Below are positions 32,771 through 41,860 of a DNA stretch of 64,000 bases, piece after piece. Numbering within the stretch: the stretch's first letter is position 1; each line of letters starts with the position of its first letter. The notes beneath the pieces are model-generated. The model saw nothing but the letters and a program-made list of their open reading frames with translations, had not been told where the DNA came from and searched no databases. Source of the stretch: JBBDIM01 sp040880405 (GTDB taxonomy: Bacteria; Planctomycetota; Planctomycetia; Pirellulales; Pirellulaceae); assembly GCA_040880405.1 (NCBI GenBank), contig JBBDIM010000177.1, forward strand, positions 1 to 64,000, written 5' to 3'. Position numbers and translations under genes: made by a program.

Positions 32771-33997
32771 CTACTCGACGTTCAAGCTTCGCTCAATCGC
32801 CTCCAACATTCGCTCTAGACGTTGGATTTCTCGTTGGTTTTGCGGGGCCCCTTCTTCGCTTTCAAGCTTTTCGAGAACCTTGCCCAGCCGGGTCTTGAGC
32901 GTCTCCAAGTGTTTCTCAGGAGAGACATCGGTATCGCGTGCTCGTTCTTCACGCTCCATACCAGGCGGAGCAATTCGACGGAACTCGGGAACCATGGGGA
33001 ACCCGTCAAAGCGGTCGGCCCGCATCTCTTCCATCTGAGCCATGATCCGCTCCCGCTCGGTCCTCATCCGCTCCATCTGCTTCTGGATTTCATCGATTGG
33101 GTCAAAGTCGGCACCGAACTCACCTCGGGGGAAGTCAGCCCATTCAGGAAAATCAGCCCCTGGAAGTTCCGGGAAGCCCCCACCGGGAAAGGCCGGCATT
33201 TGAGCCCTGAACCCTCGGGCACCATTGGGAGCCCGGAATTCTCCGGCCAACTTGGAAAGCTCCTCGTAAACCGCATAGGCCTCTTCGTCCTGCTTTTTTA
33301 GCAGCTCTGGGCTGTCGGCCGAAACGACTTTGGCGGGTTCATCTCCCTCAGTCACGGTAACGGTGACTTTGCCAGCCTCGGTCTTCTCGATCTTTTTGGT
33401 GACCCCATTCTCGGTTACCTCGATGGTCTGGTCCCCGTTGATGTTTTTGATCGACATGGTCCGCTGCGCCCCACCTTGCGGAAAGACCGCCCCGCCCGCG
33501 ATCTGCTGACGGGCAAAGTCCATGCCGCGGCGGTTTCGCATTGGTTCCACTTCATCGAGCGCCGCTTTCGAAAGTCGGCTGGCAGTCCGGTTACCCGCTT
33601 CGGCCAACCGCTTGAGGCTCTCAACCGCCTGGCCGGAGGTCCCCTCTTCCTCTGAGGTGGCGAACTTGCGGAGGATATCGATCGAACGGCTCACCACCTC
33701 TCCGTTCCCGTTCTGGGCACCCTCCTCCAGCGGCGCAATTGCTTGACCGCCAAACGTCAGGAGTTTCTCCGAAGCCTCTTGCCGCTTGGCGAACTGGTCG
33801 GCATCGAGTTGCCGGATCCAATAGCGGACCTCACGCTCCGCATCCTCGGCCACTGCTTCGTCGGTCGACTCTTCCGCAATCAACCGGGGCAGGCCATTCC
33901 AAGCCCAAGCCATGGGAAGACTTAAAGCCAGAATCAAGCCGCCACAGACCGCACGTTTGGCAATTTGGGGAAATTTTACGGACATCAGTGCTATCAA
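32771..33997 (-). CDS. Exported hypothetical protein, 408 aa
   Basis: The N-terminus (MIALMSVKFPQIAKRAVCGG...) carries a signal peptide ending near AWA-WN; MSVKFPQ at 33985 is an alternative start. Residues 40-130 (YWIRQLDADQFAKRQEASEKLLTFG) look like HEAT-type helical repeats as found in many planctomycete exported proteins. The middle has VTVTVTEGDEP beta repeats. The C-terminus is a highly charged coiled coil (IQKQMERMRTERERIMAQM; MLEAIERSLNVE). Function is unknown. Confidence 0.65.
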   Translation of the reverse strand: MIALMSVKFPQIAKRAVCGGLILALSLPMAWAWNGLPRLIAEESTDEAVAEDAEREVRYWIRQLDADQFAKRQEASEKLLTFGGQAIAPLEEGAQNGNGEVVSRSIDILRKFATSEEEGTSGQAVESLKRLAEAGNRTASRLSKAALDEVEPMRNRRGMDFARQQIAGGAVFPQGGAQRTMSIKNINGDQTIEVTENGVTKKIEKTEAGKVTVTVTEGDEPAKVVSADSPELLKKQDEEAYAVYEELSKLAGEFRAPNGARGFRAQMPAFPGGGFPELPGADFPEWADFPRGEFGADFDPIDEIQKQMERMRTERERIMAQMEEMRADRFDGFPMVPEFRRIAPPGMEREERARDTDVSPEKHLETLKTRLGKVLEKLESEEGAPQNQREIQRLERMLEAIERSLNVE

Positions 33998-34148
33998 CCT
34001 CCGGGTTAACAGTACAAACAGACAGTGATGGGGGTGAATTACCCCAATGATACGCTATTTGGCGAGAGCCTTCACCCTAAAGATACGCTTGGCAGTGGGA
34101 AAAGGTTGTGAAAAATCAAGCGCGAAACCCGCTCCTTGCTCCTCCACT

Positions 34149-34847
34149 TCAATCCCTGCCACTCTTCAGGCGGACATAATAGCCAGCATCCTCTGACGAT
34201 TGAAATAATTCCCCCGCCGCGTGCCGCTCAAAAAAGGCCCGCAGTTCCGGGGTCTCAGCGGTGATGCGGACAGAGGAGGGTTTCGCATTCTCATCCTCTT
34301 CAGGCCACGTTACTTCCCCGGTCAGGCGGCCTGCTTCGATTTCGGTCACGAGAAACTGGGAGTTCAGCATCTCCACTTTTAGTCTTTCCCCTCGTATCAA
34401 GAGACGGCAGAGAAGGTAATCGTCAGGGGACTGGCCGTCCCAGCCATCTTTCGCCGGGTTCCAGCTCTCGTGCCAAGGCTTCCAATAGGTCGCCTCGCTC
34501 GCTTGCGTCCGGTCATTTTTCATCCCCGGCAGATGAATGACGTAGCCGTCTCCCACCTTTTCGGCGAAGGTAAACATGTTGTGGGCACCAAGAACGGAAT
34601 CTTTAAAGCCGACGAAAATAATTCGCACAAACCCCGGCGGGTAGCCTTCACCCGCCTCACCAAGATGGAAGAGGTAAGGTTCCCGGTGCTGTTCGTTCGG
34701 TGCCTCAAAACGATAGGCCCCGTACAACTCGGGGTAGGAAATCGCTTCGTGCGGATCGACGAGCGGATGCTTGCTCGTCGGAATCGCGCAGCCGCTGCTC
34801 AACGGCACCAGCAAAACAAGCGACCCAAGCCAGAAGCGATTGAACAT
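34149..34847 (-). CDS. Lipoprotein, unknown function, 232 aa
   Basis: I start it at MFNRFWLGSLVLLV (34847); the longer frame is not convincing. The lipobox is LSSGC, giving a mature N-terminal Cys20. The mature part contains YLFHLGEAGEGYPPGFVRI and a beta-rich body ending YYVRLKSGRD. No known family is recognised. It lies 101 bp downstream of the metallophosphoesterase gene on the same strand. Confidence 0.65.
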   Translation of the reverse strand: MFNRFWLGSLVLLVPLSSGCAIPTSKHPLVDPHEAISYPELYGAYRFEAPNEQHREPYLFHLGEAGEGYPPGFVRIIFVGFKDSVLGAHNMFTFAEKVGDGYVIHLPGMKNDRTQASEATYWKPWHESWNPAKDGWDGQSPDDYLLCRLLIRGERLKVEMLNSQFLVTEIEAGRLTGEVTWPEEDENAKPSSVRITAETPELRAFFERHAAGELFQSSEDAGYYVRLKSGRD

Positions 34848-34948
34848 TGGCCCGTCTCCCCGAGTAGCACCGTGAATATCGTCCCACACCAAAATGCTAT
34901 CAGAGTCGCCCAAGGGAGGGAAGCAATTTCGCCCCGGTGCATTCCCAT

Positions 34949-35737
34949 TTAGTAGACGCCCGCAGCCCGCTCCTTGCCCGGTAAAACCTCCAGACAAGTC
35001 GTCCACCACCCGGTGAGGATTGTCTCAATAAATTCCTCCGGCAGCCCTTCATCCCGCATTTCGTTGGCCAGACGACGATGGTCGTACGTCACCGGGGCGA
35101 ACTCGATTCTCGGTCCCCTCCCCTGCTCCAGTTCCACGCGCGCGTACCACACGCAGGTCTGGCCATCGTTGGCTGGTCGGCCGATTGCCCCGCAGTTGAC
35201 GAAGTGCCGACCTCCGGAAAGTGGCCGCTGCCAGGGCAGGCCGGTGTGGGTGCCGATCACAAGATCAACCTGCGCCTCTTCTAGGAGGTATTCCAGAAAC
35301 GGCGTGGAGGTGGTTGATTGCCACAAAAACTCATTCGTCCGGCGGGGACTGCCATGGCACAAAAGAAGACGCCGGCCCTCCACTTCCAACCGGATCTCGG
35401 AGGGCAAACCCCGCAGAAACTCGCGATTTTCGGCTGAGGTATTTTCGAGCGTATAGCGGTAACTGATCGCGGCAAAATGGTTGTCCCGTGGGTCGGTATA
35501 CCCGCATTGGCAATCGTCTAACCCATGGCCGATCGAATCGTCATAGTTCCCCTGCACGCAAGGGATGCCGAACTGATCCAACAGCGGAAAAACCCGGTCG
35601 GGGTAAGGCCCAAAGGCACCCAGGTCTCCCAGACAAAAAATCTGGTCGGCACCCCACCGCTTGGCATCGGCGATGGTCGCTCCCAAAGCCAGATAGTTGC
35701 TATAGACGCCCCCGAGAAAGGCCAGCCGCGTGGTCAT
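34949..35737 (-). CDS. Metallophosphoesterase-like protein with degenerate first metal motif
   Basis: The protein has 262 residues from MTTRLAFLGGVYSNYLAL. The fold resembles calcineurin-like phosphoesterases (YfcE/PA4631 type): LGDLGAFGP (36-44), GNYDD (63-67), LCHGSP (126-131) and GTHTGLP (162-168). The first motif, normally DxHGN, is GGVYSN (9-14), so two usual metal ligands are missing. In the last motif the usual GHTH is GTHTG. Translation is coupled to the radical SAM gene by an ATGA overlap at 35734-35737. Activity is therefore uncertain; it may bind rather than cleave a phosphate compound. Confidence 0.75.
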   Translation of the reverse strand: MTTRLAFLGGVYSNYLALGATIADAKRWGADQIFCLGDLGAFGPYPDRVFPLLDQFGIPCVQGNYDDSIGHGLDDCQCGYTDPRDNHFAAISYRYTLENTSAENREFLRGLPSEIRLEVEGRRLLLCHGSPRRTNEFLWQSTTSTPFLEYLLEEAQVDLVIGTHTGLPWQRPLSGGRHFVNCGAIGRPANDGQTCVWYARVELEQGRGPRIEFAPVTYDHRRLANEMRDEGLPEEFIETILTGWWTTCLEVLPGKERAAGVY

Positions 35738-36648
35738 GCCCGATCTCCGAAACCGAGGGAACCGCCGGAGGGATTCGCGCAGATCGAGCCATATTGGTAA
35801 CACGTATAGCAGGCACCATGACGCAAAGCGTACGGCTTTAGCGACTCGGCCATGGTCGTCTCACTAAGGACCGCATCCTCCGCTTCCAGCAGAATCGGGC
35901 AGACCTGAACGCCCCGGTCGGTCACCAACCGGGCATGGTCGCATATTAGTTGCCGCGTGTCGAAGCCTTCCATCATTTCAGCGGTGACGCGTTGGCTATC
36001 ACGGTAGCCTTCAGTCCGCTTAACTTCCGCCCCTAGCTTAATCGTTGGCAGCAACTTAATCCGGGGCCGAGCATAACCCGCCGCTCGCAGGACCTCCCTG
36101 AACCGAGCGAGAACCATTGCATCCTCCTGTTCCGGCCAAGTCCGAGCGGCGGTGATAATCGGTAGGAAACCGAACTCGACCAACTGGGTCACACCCCGCA
36201 TCGCGCGGACGAAGGTCCCTTCGCCTCGGATTGGGTCGTTGGTTTCCGCGGAAAACCCGTCGATTGAAACGCGGAACTCCAGACTGTACTCGCTTTGGTC
36301 ATGCGCCGCTTTAAGCCGCGTTAACCACTCCGGTTTCAGCACCGTGGCATTGGTCAACACGGTGGCCGGGCCTTGCCGCAGGGCCAGTTCCAGCATCGGG
36401 ACCAGGTCCCGGTTCAGGAAGGGTTCTCCGCCGGTGAAGTAATATTCGTTGACGCCCAGGGCAACCGCTTCCCGTAAGCGCGCGCGGACTTGTTCCAGTG
36501 TCAGATGGCCGAACGAATCGTTGTGCGGACTGCAACTAATGAAGCAGTGATGGCAGGTCAAATTGCAGAGGGTGCCGGAGACTTGGAACCAAAGCTGATC
36601 GAGATGCGAAATCGAGACCTGAGGTGTGTCGGCGGCGAGAGGATTCAT
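35734..36648 (-). CDS. Radical SAM protein with C-terminal Cys cluster
   Basis: The protein has 304 residues. The radical SAM [4Fe-4S] motif is CNLTCHHC (C28, C32, C35), followed by YYFTGGEPFLNRDL and TNATVL as in SPASM-type maturases. The C-terminal region has additional cysteines (LICDHARLV, VQVCPIL, HGACYTCYQYGSIC) arranged like an auxiliary cluster domain. It is joined to the genes on both sides by four-base overlaps (36645-36648 and 35734-35737). No precursor peptide was seen. Substrate unknown. Confidence 0.85.
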   Translation of the reverse strand: MNPLAADTPQVSISHLDQLWFQVSGTLCNLTCHHCFISCSPHNDSFGHLTLEQVRARLREAVALGVNEYYFTGGEPFLNRDLVPMLELALRQGPATVLTNATVLKPEWLTRLKAAHDQSEYSLEFRVSIDGFSAETNDPIRGEGTFVRAMRGVTQLVEFGFLPIITAARTWPEQEDAMVLARFREVLRAAGYARPRIKLLPTIKLGAEVKRTEGYRDSQRVTAEMMEGFDTRQLICDHARLVTDRGVQVCPILLEAEDAVLSETTMAESLKPYALRHGACYTCYQYGSICANPSGGSLGFGDRA

Positions 36649-37919
36649 TCGCTTGAGGTGGATAGCGGGGTGGCGTAGAGGTTTAAGTTTTCACGATCTC
36701 CCAAGATCGCGAACAGCATGCGGATTTGCTCGTAACCTGATTGCAACAGAAAGTTCGGGTTGCGACCGTAACTTTTCGTACCCAGTACATAAAAATTCGG
36801 CTCGGGATTCAGCAGCAGATCTCCCTCACCGGCCAAGACATCAAGGCAATCGGCCGTTTGCTCACCCAGCAAGTGTGCCGCTAGTTTCAGCGGCCCTTCG
36901 GTGGCGTAGCAGGTGGCCAATTGCAACTCGCGCTGGGGTGCCCAGTCGGGCCGGTAACCGACGTTGGCGATGACGCGATCAAACGTATGAATCCCCGCAT
37001 GCTTGCCGGTCAACGTGACCTGGAAATGATCGCTGTGCGTATCCTGGTGAATAGCATGAACTGCCGTTTCCGGCCAGTGGGTGACATGCCCATCATCGCT
37101 ACTTGCGATCCGATTCGCTTCGGCGGCCAAGGCAGCCCGGCGAGGTAGCCGATCTCCTTCGATCTGCCGAACCGGGCCGTCACCCTGCTCAGGCATCGCC
37201 TCTCGGGTGATCCAAGTGACGTGTGTATCGAGCGATTCCCGCGCCAATCGGCTCAGATTCAAAATGTTGGTCGCGGCAGTGTAACCGGAGCCGATCACCA
37301 AGGTGTGCCGGGCTGCATATTGATTTCGTTGGCTTCCGTCCAGGTCCGGAATTCCGATTTCCACGTGATCGCGACAGGAGAGTTCCCCAATCGCCGGGAT
37401 TCCTCCTTCTCCAAGATAGCGGGAATTACCGAACACCCCGGTGCAGTCAATGACCACCTCGCTCTCGATGGTCGATTCATGCCCATCCTGGTCGCGAATG
37501 AGGGTGACAAACGGGTTGTCCGCTCGGTCGGGCGAACCGATGTCGTCCCCTTTGAACCGGCCCTTCCGTCCCACCCCCAATACCTCGAATCCCCGCATGA
37601 GGCTGTCGAACACGAGGTCCGACTCAGCGAGCGGTCGCAGGTATTTTCGCACATAGTCGCGGCCGGTCAGGATCGCGTCGTCCGCAGGGATTGGAAAATC
37701 GGGATCCTGGGCCAATAAGGCCGAAACCCCCAGCGGCGTGCGGTTCATCGCGAACGGCGTGAACAGCGAAACATGCCCCCACGCCAACAGGTTGGCACCC
37801 ACCACGCCCCGGTCGAGCAGCGTCACCTCGTAACCCAGGAATCGGGCGTACAAGGCCGCTTCGACACCAATCGGGCCGGCACCCAAAATCACAATCCGCG
37901 CGGGAGTATCGACAGCCAT
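36645..37919 (-). CDS. FAD/NAD(P)-dependent oxidoreductase, first gene of radical SAM operon
   Basis: I start it at MAVDTPARIVILGAGPIGVE (37919), giving 424 residues. It has an N-terminal FAD motif GAGPIGVEAA and a second dinucleotide motif LVIGSGYTAATN (about 215), the layout of flavin monooxygenases and pyridine-nucleotide-dependent oxidoreductases. EVVIDCTGVFGN marks the linker strand between the two. The C-terminus NFYVLGTKSYGRNPNFLLQSGYEQ is typical of the family. The stop overlaps the radical SAM start, suggesting a shared pathway. Confidence 0.82.
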   Translation of the reverse strand: MAVDTPARIVILGAGPIGVEAALYARFLGYEVTLLDRGVVGANLLAWGHVSLFTPFAMNRTPLGVSALLAQDPDFPIPADDAILTGRDYVRKYLRPLAESDLVFDSLMRGFEVLGVGRKGRFKGDDIGSPDRADNPFVTLIRDQDGHESTIESEVVIDCTGVFGNSRYLGEGGIPAIGELSCRDHVEIGIPDLDGSQRNQYAARHTLVIGSGYTAATNILNLSRLARESLDTHVTWITREAMPEQGDGPVRQIEGDRLPRRAALAAEANRIASSDDGHVTHWPETAVHAIHQDTHSDHFQVTLTGKHAGIHTFDRVIANVGYRPDWAPQRELQLATCYATEGPLKLAAHLLGEQTADCLDVLAGEGDLLLNPEPNFYVLGTKSYGRNPNFLLQSGYEQIRMLFAILGDRENLNLYATPLSTSSE

Positions 37920-38194
37920 GCACCCGGTCCATTTCAGGCGTGAGAAATTCTTGGCCGCTCCCATTCGTCCGGGGCGACCACTCTAGCGCCAATCGTAACG
38001 CATAAGCCGGATTTTAGGAATGCGCCGAAGCTTCGGCACCTGTTTTGGTTCCCAAGTTGCATGGTGTCGATGCTTCCCGGGACGAAACTTCCACCAAAGC
38101 GACTACGCATAAGCTAACTTTGTGCGGACCCATTCACTAAGGTCCGACTTGATTCGAATTCAGGTGCCTTCAACGTCAAAGAGTAGGGTTGCGG

Positions 38195-39319
38195 ATGGTT
38201 CAAAAAACCACACGGGTATTGATCGTGGACGATTCCGCATTAATGCGCGAGTTGATCCAGGATTTGCTGAAAGACCAACCCGGTATCGAGGTCGTCGGAA
38301 CCGCCTCCGATGGCATGGAGGCGATTCGCCAAGCCGAGCGTCTCCGGCCCGATGTCGTCACCTTGGATGTCCAGATGCCCAAAATGGATGGCCTGGAAAC
38401 CTTGCAGCGTCTCCTGGAGAAGCGTCCGGTCCCTGTCCTGATGCTCAGCGCCGCCACCAAGCTCGGAGGTGACACCACCTTGGAGGCCCTGGAACGAGGC
38501 GCGATCGACTACCTCGCCAAACCGGAAGGGCTCCGCCAGGCGGAAGGCCCGCTCAGAGATGAGCTCTGCCGCAAAATTCGCTCTGCCGCGGGGGTCGATG
38601 TCTTAAAGATCATCGCCATGCGTAAGGCGCGGGCCGAAAAACGTCATCAGCGGCGTGAGGACTTCGCCTCGAAGCCAGGTCTGGGACTTGTATCCCCCTC
38701 CAGCATCGAACCAGCCACGAATCTCGACCAGCAACTGATCGCAATTGGCATCTCCACCGGTGGACCACCCGCCTTGGCCGGGATGTTTGAATCGCTGTCG
38801 GCGAGCTTGCCGCCAATTGTGATCGTCCAGCACATGCCTCCGAATTTCACGAAGGCCTTTGCCGATCGGCTCAACTCCCTTTCCCGCGTGTCTGTGAAAG
38901 AGGCGGAGACCGGCGATGTCCTCAAGGCGGGACACGCCTACTTGGCACCCGGCGGCTTCCATCTAGAGGTCCGGCGGCATGGCAGCGACGGGGGCAAACT
39001 GGCGGTCTTCGACGGCCCCTCGGTCTCAGGGCATCGCCCTTCGGTCGACGTGATGATGCGCTCGGCCGCCAAGGTCTTCGGCAACCGAGTCCTCGGCGTC
39101 GTGATGACCGGCATGGGCCGCGACGGCTCCGACGGCTGCGGAGCCATTCGAGCGGCCGGCGGATTCGTCCTCGGCCAAGACGAACGAACCTCCGACATCT
39201 ACGGCATGAACAAAGTGGCCATGCTAGAAGGCAACGTCGACCGCCAATTCAGCCTGGAAGACGCCCCCACGATGCTGGTGGCGTATGCGAAGAAGTTGCC
39301 ACGGGGGGTGTTGGTGTAG
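38195..39319 (+). CDS. Protein-glutamate methylesterase CheB-like
   Basis: The protein has 374 residues from MVQKTTRVLIVDDSALM; a TTG two codons earlier is possible. The N-terminal receiver domain has the phospho-Asp motif VTLDVQMPKMDG (about 56). The C-terminal methylesterase has the catalytic Ser in GISTGGPPAL, His in VQHMPPNF and Asp in GMGRDGSDG. It would demethylate chemoreceptors when phosphorylated. No CheA, CheR or receptor gene is in the window, so it is isolated from the chemotaxis cluster or belongs to a chemotaxis-like system. Confidence 0.93.
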   Translation: MVQKTTRVLIVDDSALMRELIQDLLKDQPGIEVVGTASDGMEAIRQAERLRPDVVTLDVQMPKMDGLETLQRLLEKRPVPVLMLSAATKLGGDTTLEALERGAIDYLAKPEGLRQAEGPLRDELCRKIRSAAGVDVLKIIAMRKARAEKRHQRREDFASKPGLGLVSPSSIEPATNLDQQLIAIGISTGGPPALAGMFESLSASLPPIVIVQHMPPNFTKAFADRLNSLSRVSVKEAETGDVLKAGHAYLAPGGFHLEVRRHGSDGGKLAVFDGPSVSGHRPSVDVMMRSAAKVFGNRVLGVVMTGMGRDGSDGCGAIRAAGGFVLGQDERTSDIYGMNKVAMLEGNVDRQFSLEDAPTMLVAYAKKLPRGVLV

Positions 39320-39373
39320 AGGCAGTGCGAGGTTCTCCGAATCTGCGATCCAATGAGCCCAACGGCCAACAAA

Positions 39374-40522
39374 TCATCCCCGATCCAGCCGAAACGGGGC
39401 AAGGTCGATTTGGGGTGTCTCACCCCGCATGAGTTGGGCTAGCAGTTGGGCGGTCGCGGGGGAGAGGTGCAGGCCGCTGCGGTAGTGGCCGGCGGCGAGG
39501 AAGGCGTTTTCGATGCCGGGGATTCGGCCGATGTAGGGGATGCGGTCTAAGCTGGCGGGTCGCAAACCGGACCAGGCCTGGATGAGTTGGGCCTCTCGGA
39601 GGGCTGGCAGCAAGGAAAACGCGAACTGCTGCAGGTCCTCGATCGCTTCCGGGGTGTTCGACTTATCGAAGCCTGCCTCTTCCACGGTCGAGCCGACCAG
39701 CAAGTGGCCATCGCGGCGGGGGACCAAGTAGCGAGGCCCTTCGTTCACCGGGCAGCTTAGCAGGATCGTCTCGCCGGTATGAAACAGCAGCATTTGACCC
39801 CGGATCGGTTCGATTTCCGGGCGTTGGATCTCATTGGCCAGACCGAGTTGCTCGAACAGCAGGTCAGAGAGAAGTTGCGTCCAACTGCCGGCGCAGAGCG
39901 CGACTTGGCTGCCGGTGAACGTTCCTTGGTTGGTTTCGACTCCGGTGATTCGCTGCTGGCCCAGTGTGAAGCACTGGACTTCCGTCTCCGGCACCAAGCG
40001 TACGCCTTGCATTTGGCAGGCGGTTTTCAAGGCCTTGAGGTGCCGGGGGTTTCGGACCACCGCCTCGTCCGGCAGTGAGTAGGCAGAGCGATACGGTATT
40101 TCGGCCGAAAGCCCAGGGAGCATCGTCAGCAGCTCAACCTGGGTCAGCTTCTCGACCCGAACCCCTTCCTCTTCATATTGAAACATGGCGCTGGCGAGCG
40201 AGGCTGCCTCGCCAATATCCCGCGCGACATATACCCCACCGCAAACCTCGAACTCGTTATCAATTCCGGTCTGCTCGCGGAGCCAAGCGGACCACTGGGG
40301 GAACAGTTGATGGCTCAGGCCGCGGAGGCGTTCCTGCGGTTCGAATGAGTGATCCGGGTTGGCTGGCGGTAGCAGCCCGGCCCCGGCCCAGGAGGCCTCC
40401 TTGCCGATCGCTCCTTTTTCGACGAGCGTCACCGACGCCCCGTGCCGGCTTAGTTCGAGCGCAAGCGATAGCCCGATGACACCTCCCCCCACGATCAAAC
40501 AATCGGGAATCTGCTCCGCCAC
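39374..40522 (-). CDS. thiO: Glycine oxidase ThiO
   Basis: The protein has 382 residues. DCLIVGGGVIGLSLALELS is the FAD motif and VEKGAIGKEASWAGAGLL matches the DAO-type GlyOx/ThiO signature. The C-terminal SGLRPASLDRIPYIG and GHYRSGLHLSPATAQLLAQL are characteristic of ThiO. It oxidises glycine to iminoacetate for the thiamine thiazole ring. It is about 21 kb from thiC, so the pathway is scattered here. Confidence 0.88.
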   Translation of the reverse strand: MAEQIPDCLIVGGGVIGLSLALELSRHGASVTLVEKGAIGKEASWAGAGLLPPANPDHSFEPQERLRGLSHQLFPQWSAWLREQTGIDNEFEVCGGVYVARDIGEAASLASAMFQYEEEGVRVEKLTQVELLTMLPGLSAEIPYRSAYSLPDEAVVRNPRHLKALKTACQMQGVRLVPETEVQCFTLGQQRITGVETNQGTFTGSQVALCAGSWTQLLSDLLFEQLGLANEIQRPEIEPIRGQMLLFHTGETILLSCPVNEGPRYLVPRRDGHLLVGSTVEEAGFDKSNTPEAIEDLQQFAFSLLPALREAQLIQAWSGLRPASLDRIPYIGRIPGIENAFLAAGHYRSGLHLSPATAQLLAQLMRGETPQIDLAPFRLDRG

Positions 40523-40565
40523 AGTTTTGCTGGTCCTTGTTGAATTATCTAATCGGCGTTGGGGA

Positions 40566-41261
40566 TCACTGCCGGGCGGCGAGAGATCTTATCAATTCTT
40601 CCCGCAAGGCCTGTAACTCGGGACACTGCACAGAATCGTGCGTGAGCCGAGCCAGCAGGTCTTCAAGATCGGCCCCGTTATCCACATCGTACCAAGGGTC
40701 GAGCAGGACGTGTGAGGTGCCGCCACGTTGGAGTCTGGCAACGGTCTCAGCCAAAACTTCTGAAGTGCTCCAGGGCATGTCCTGGAAAATCTCCAGGTGG
40801 AACTTCGACATCCCGATCAGATAATAGCCGCCATCATGACTCGGCCCGAGGACCACCTCGGTCCTCTCCAGATGGGAAAAGGCGGACTCGATCATCTCCA
40901 GCGGCAGGTCGGGACTGTCCGAGCCGATCAACACCACCTGTCGATCTTCCGCGGCAAACCGCAACTGGAAAAAGTTGCCCATCCTGGTTCCCAAGTCGCC
41001 GGGAGATTGCGGTTCGACCCGCCAACCATGTTCCGCAAAGTCGGAAAAATAGTCCCCTTCTCCCGCTGGCCAATGCACTAATGATTTGCAATAACGGAGT
41101 GGCGTGAGCCTAGCTAGCAGTTGCCGCAGGAACAGACCGTACACGTGGGCCGCGGTGTTGTCCCCCAGGGTGACCGCCAGTCGGGTCTTAACCTGGCCAG
41201 GCCTGGGGACCTTGGCGAACATCCCCAAGGTTTGGTGGGTGGGCCGCTGGGAATGAGGCAA
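40566..41261 (-). CDS. DUF2064 glycosyltransferase-like protein
   Basis: The TTG at 41261 gives 231 residues and keeps the first beta strand (TLGMFAKVPRPGQVKTRL), which is a family hallmark. The ATG at 41222 would cut that strand. Later motifs are VLIGSDSPDLP and LGPSHDGGYYLIG, as in the TIGR04282/DUF2064 family related to nucleotidyltransferases and annotated as arsenosugar-type glycosyltransferase. The TTG lies 4 bp after the glutaredoxin-like stop, so coupling is likely. I see no arsenic-methylation genes. Confidence 0.78.
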   Translation of the reverse strand: MPHSQRPTHQTLGMFAKVPRPGQVKTRLAVTLGDNTAAHVYGLFLRQLLARLTPLRYCKSLVHWPAGEGDYFSDFAEHGWRVEPQSPGDLGTRMGNFFQLRFAAEDRQVVLIGSDSPDLPLEMIESAFSHLERTEVVLGPSHDGGYYLIGMSKFHLEIFQDMPWSTSEVLAETVARLQRGGTSHVLLDPWYDVDNGADLEDLLARLTHDSVQCPELQALREELIRSLAARQ

Positions 41262-41265
41262 CGGG

Positions 41266-41592
41266 TTATTTCCTTCGCTTACGTTCGGCGCGGAGCGTGC
41301 GTCGGAGCAGGACCGGATCGACTTTTCCGCGAAAGCGGATTTTGCCCTCGATTTCCACCACGGGGACACAAACGTTAAATCGCTCCCGAAGCTGGGGGTC
41401 GGCGTCGATGTCAATTAGAATAGGCTCAAGCTGCTGCTGACGAACCAGTTCGATCGCATCGTCGCACAAATGACAGCCCGTTCGCGTATAGATGGTGACC
41501 TTCGGATCGGCGGAAGATTCGGCACCAACCTCCGCCCCGACGCGGGGTGCCTTGAAAACCGACCGAGACAGGAATTCCACGAGACGTTTCAA
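41266..41592 (-). CDS. Glutaredoxin-like thioredoxin-fold protein
   Basis: The protein has 108 residues. The active-site-like TRTGCHLCDDA (about 37-47, CxxC as CHLC) and VCVPVVEIEGK (with the cis-Pro region) mark a thioredoxin fold similar to the DUF836 group. A charged C-terminal tail (RAERKRRK) follows. It probably handles thiol-disulfide exchange in the cytoplasm. It is directly upstream of the DUF2064 gene, a pairing likely to be co-expressed. Confidence 0.8.
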   Translation of the reverse strand: MKRLVEFLSRSVFKAPRVGAEVGAESSADPKVTIYTRTGCHLCDDAIELVRQQQLEPILIDIDADPQLRERFNVCVPVVEIEGKIRFRGKVDPVLLRRTLRAERKRRK

Positions 41593-41860
41593 CAGATGAC
41601 TTTCCGATGGAGGGGAGTACGGTTTCCGGTTTATTCATCGTACCGCTGAATTTCCGCCTACCAAACCGGGGCGGATGGGTCCTCCCGCAGTTCCGATTTA
41701 AGTTCCGCGAAAAACGAAATTTTGCGGGAAAGTTTTTGAAACACGCAGGCATTGACGTTAAGATTGGCTCAAGTGCCGTGTTCCGGTGAATCCTGGTGTG
41801 GAGAATTCAATTCTTCGCGGCGGGACTGAATACGGCTACCCCTTGTTACCCGAGAATCGC

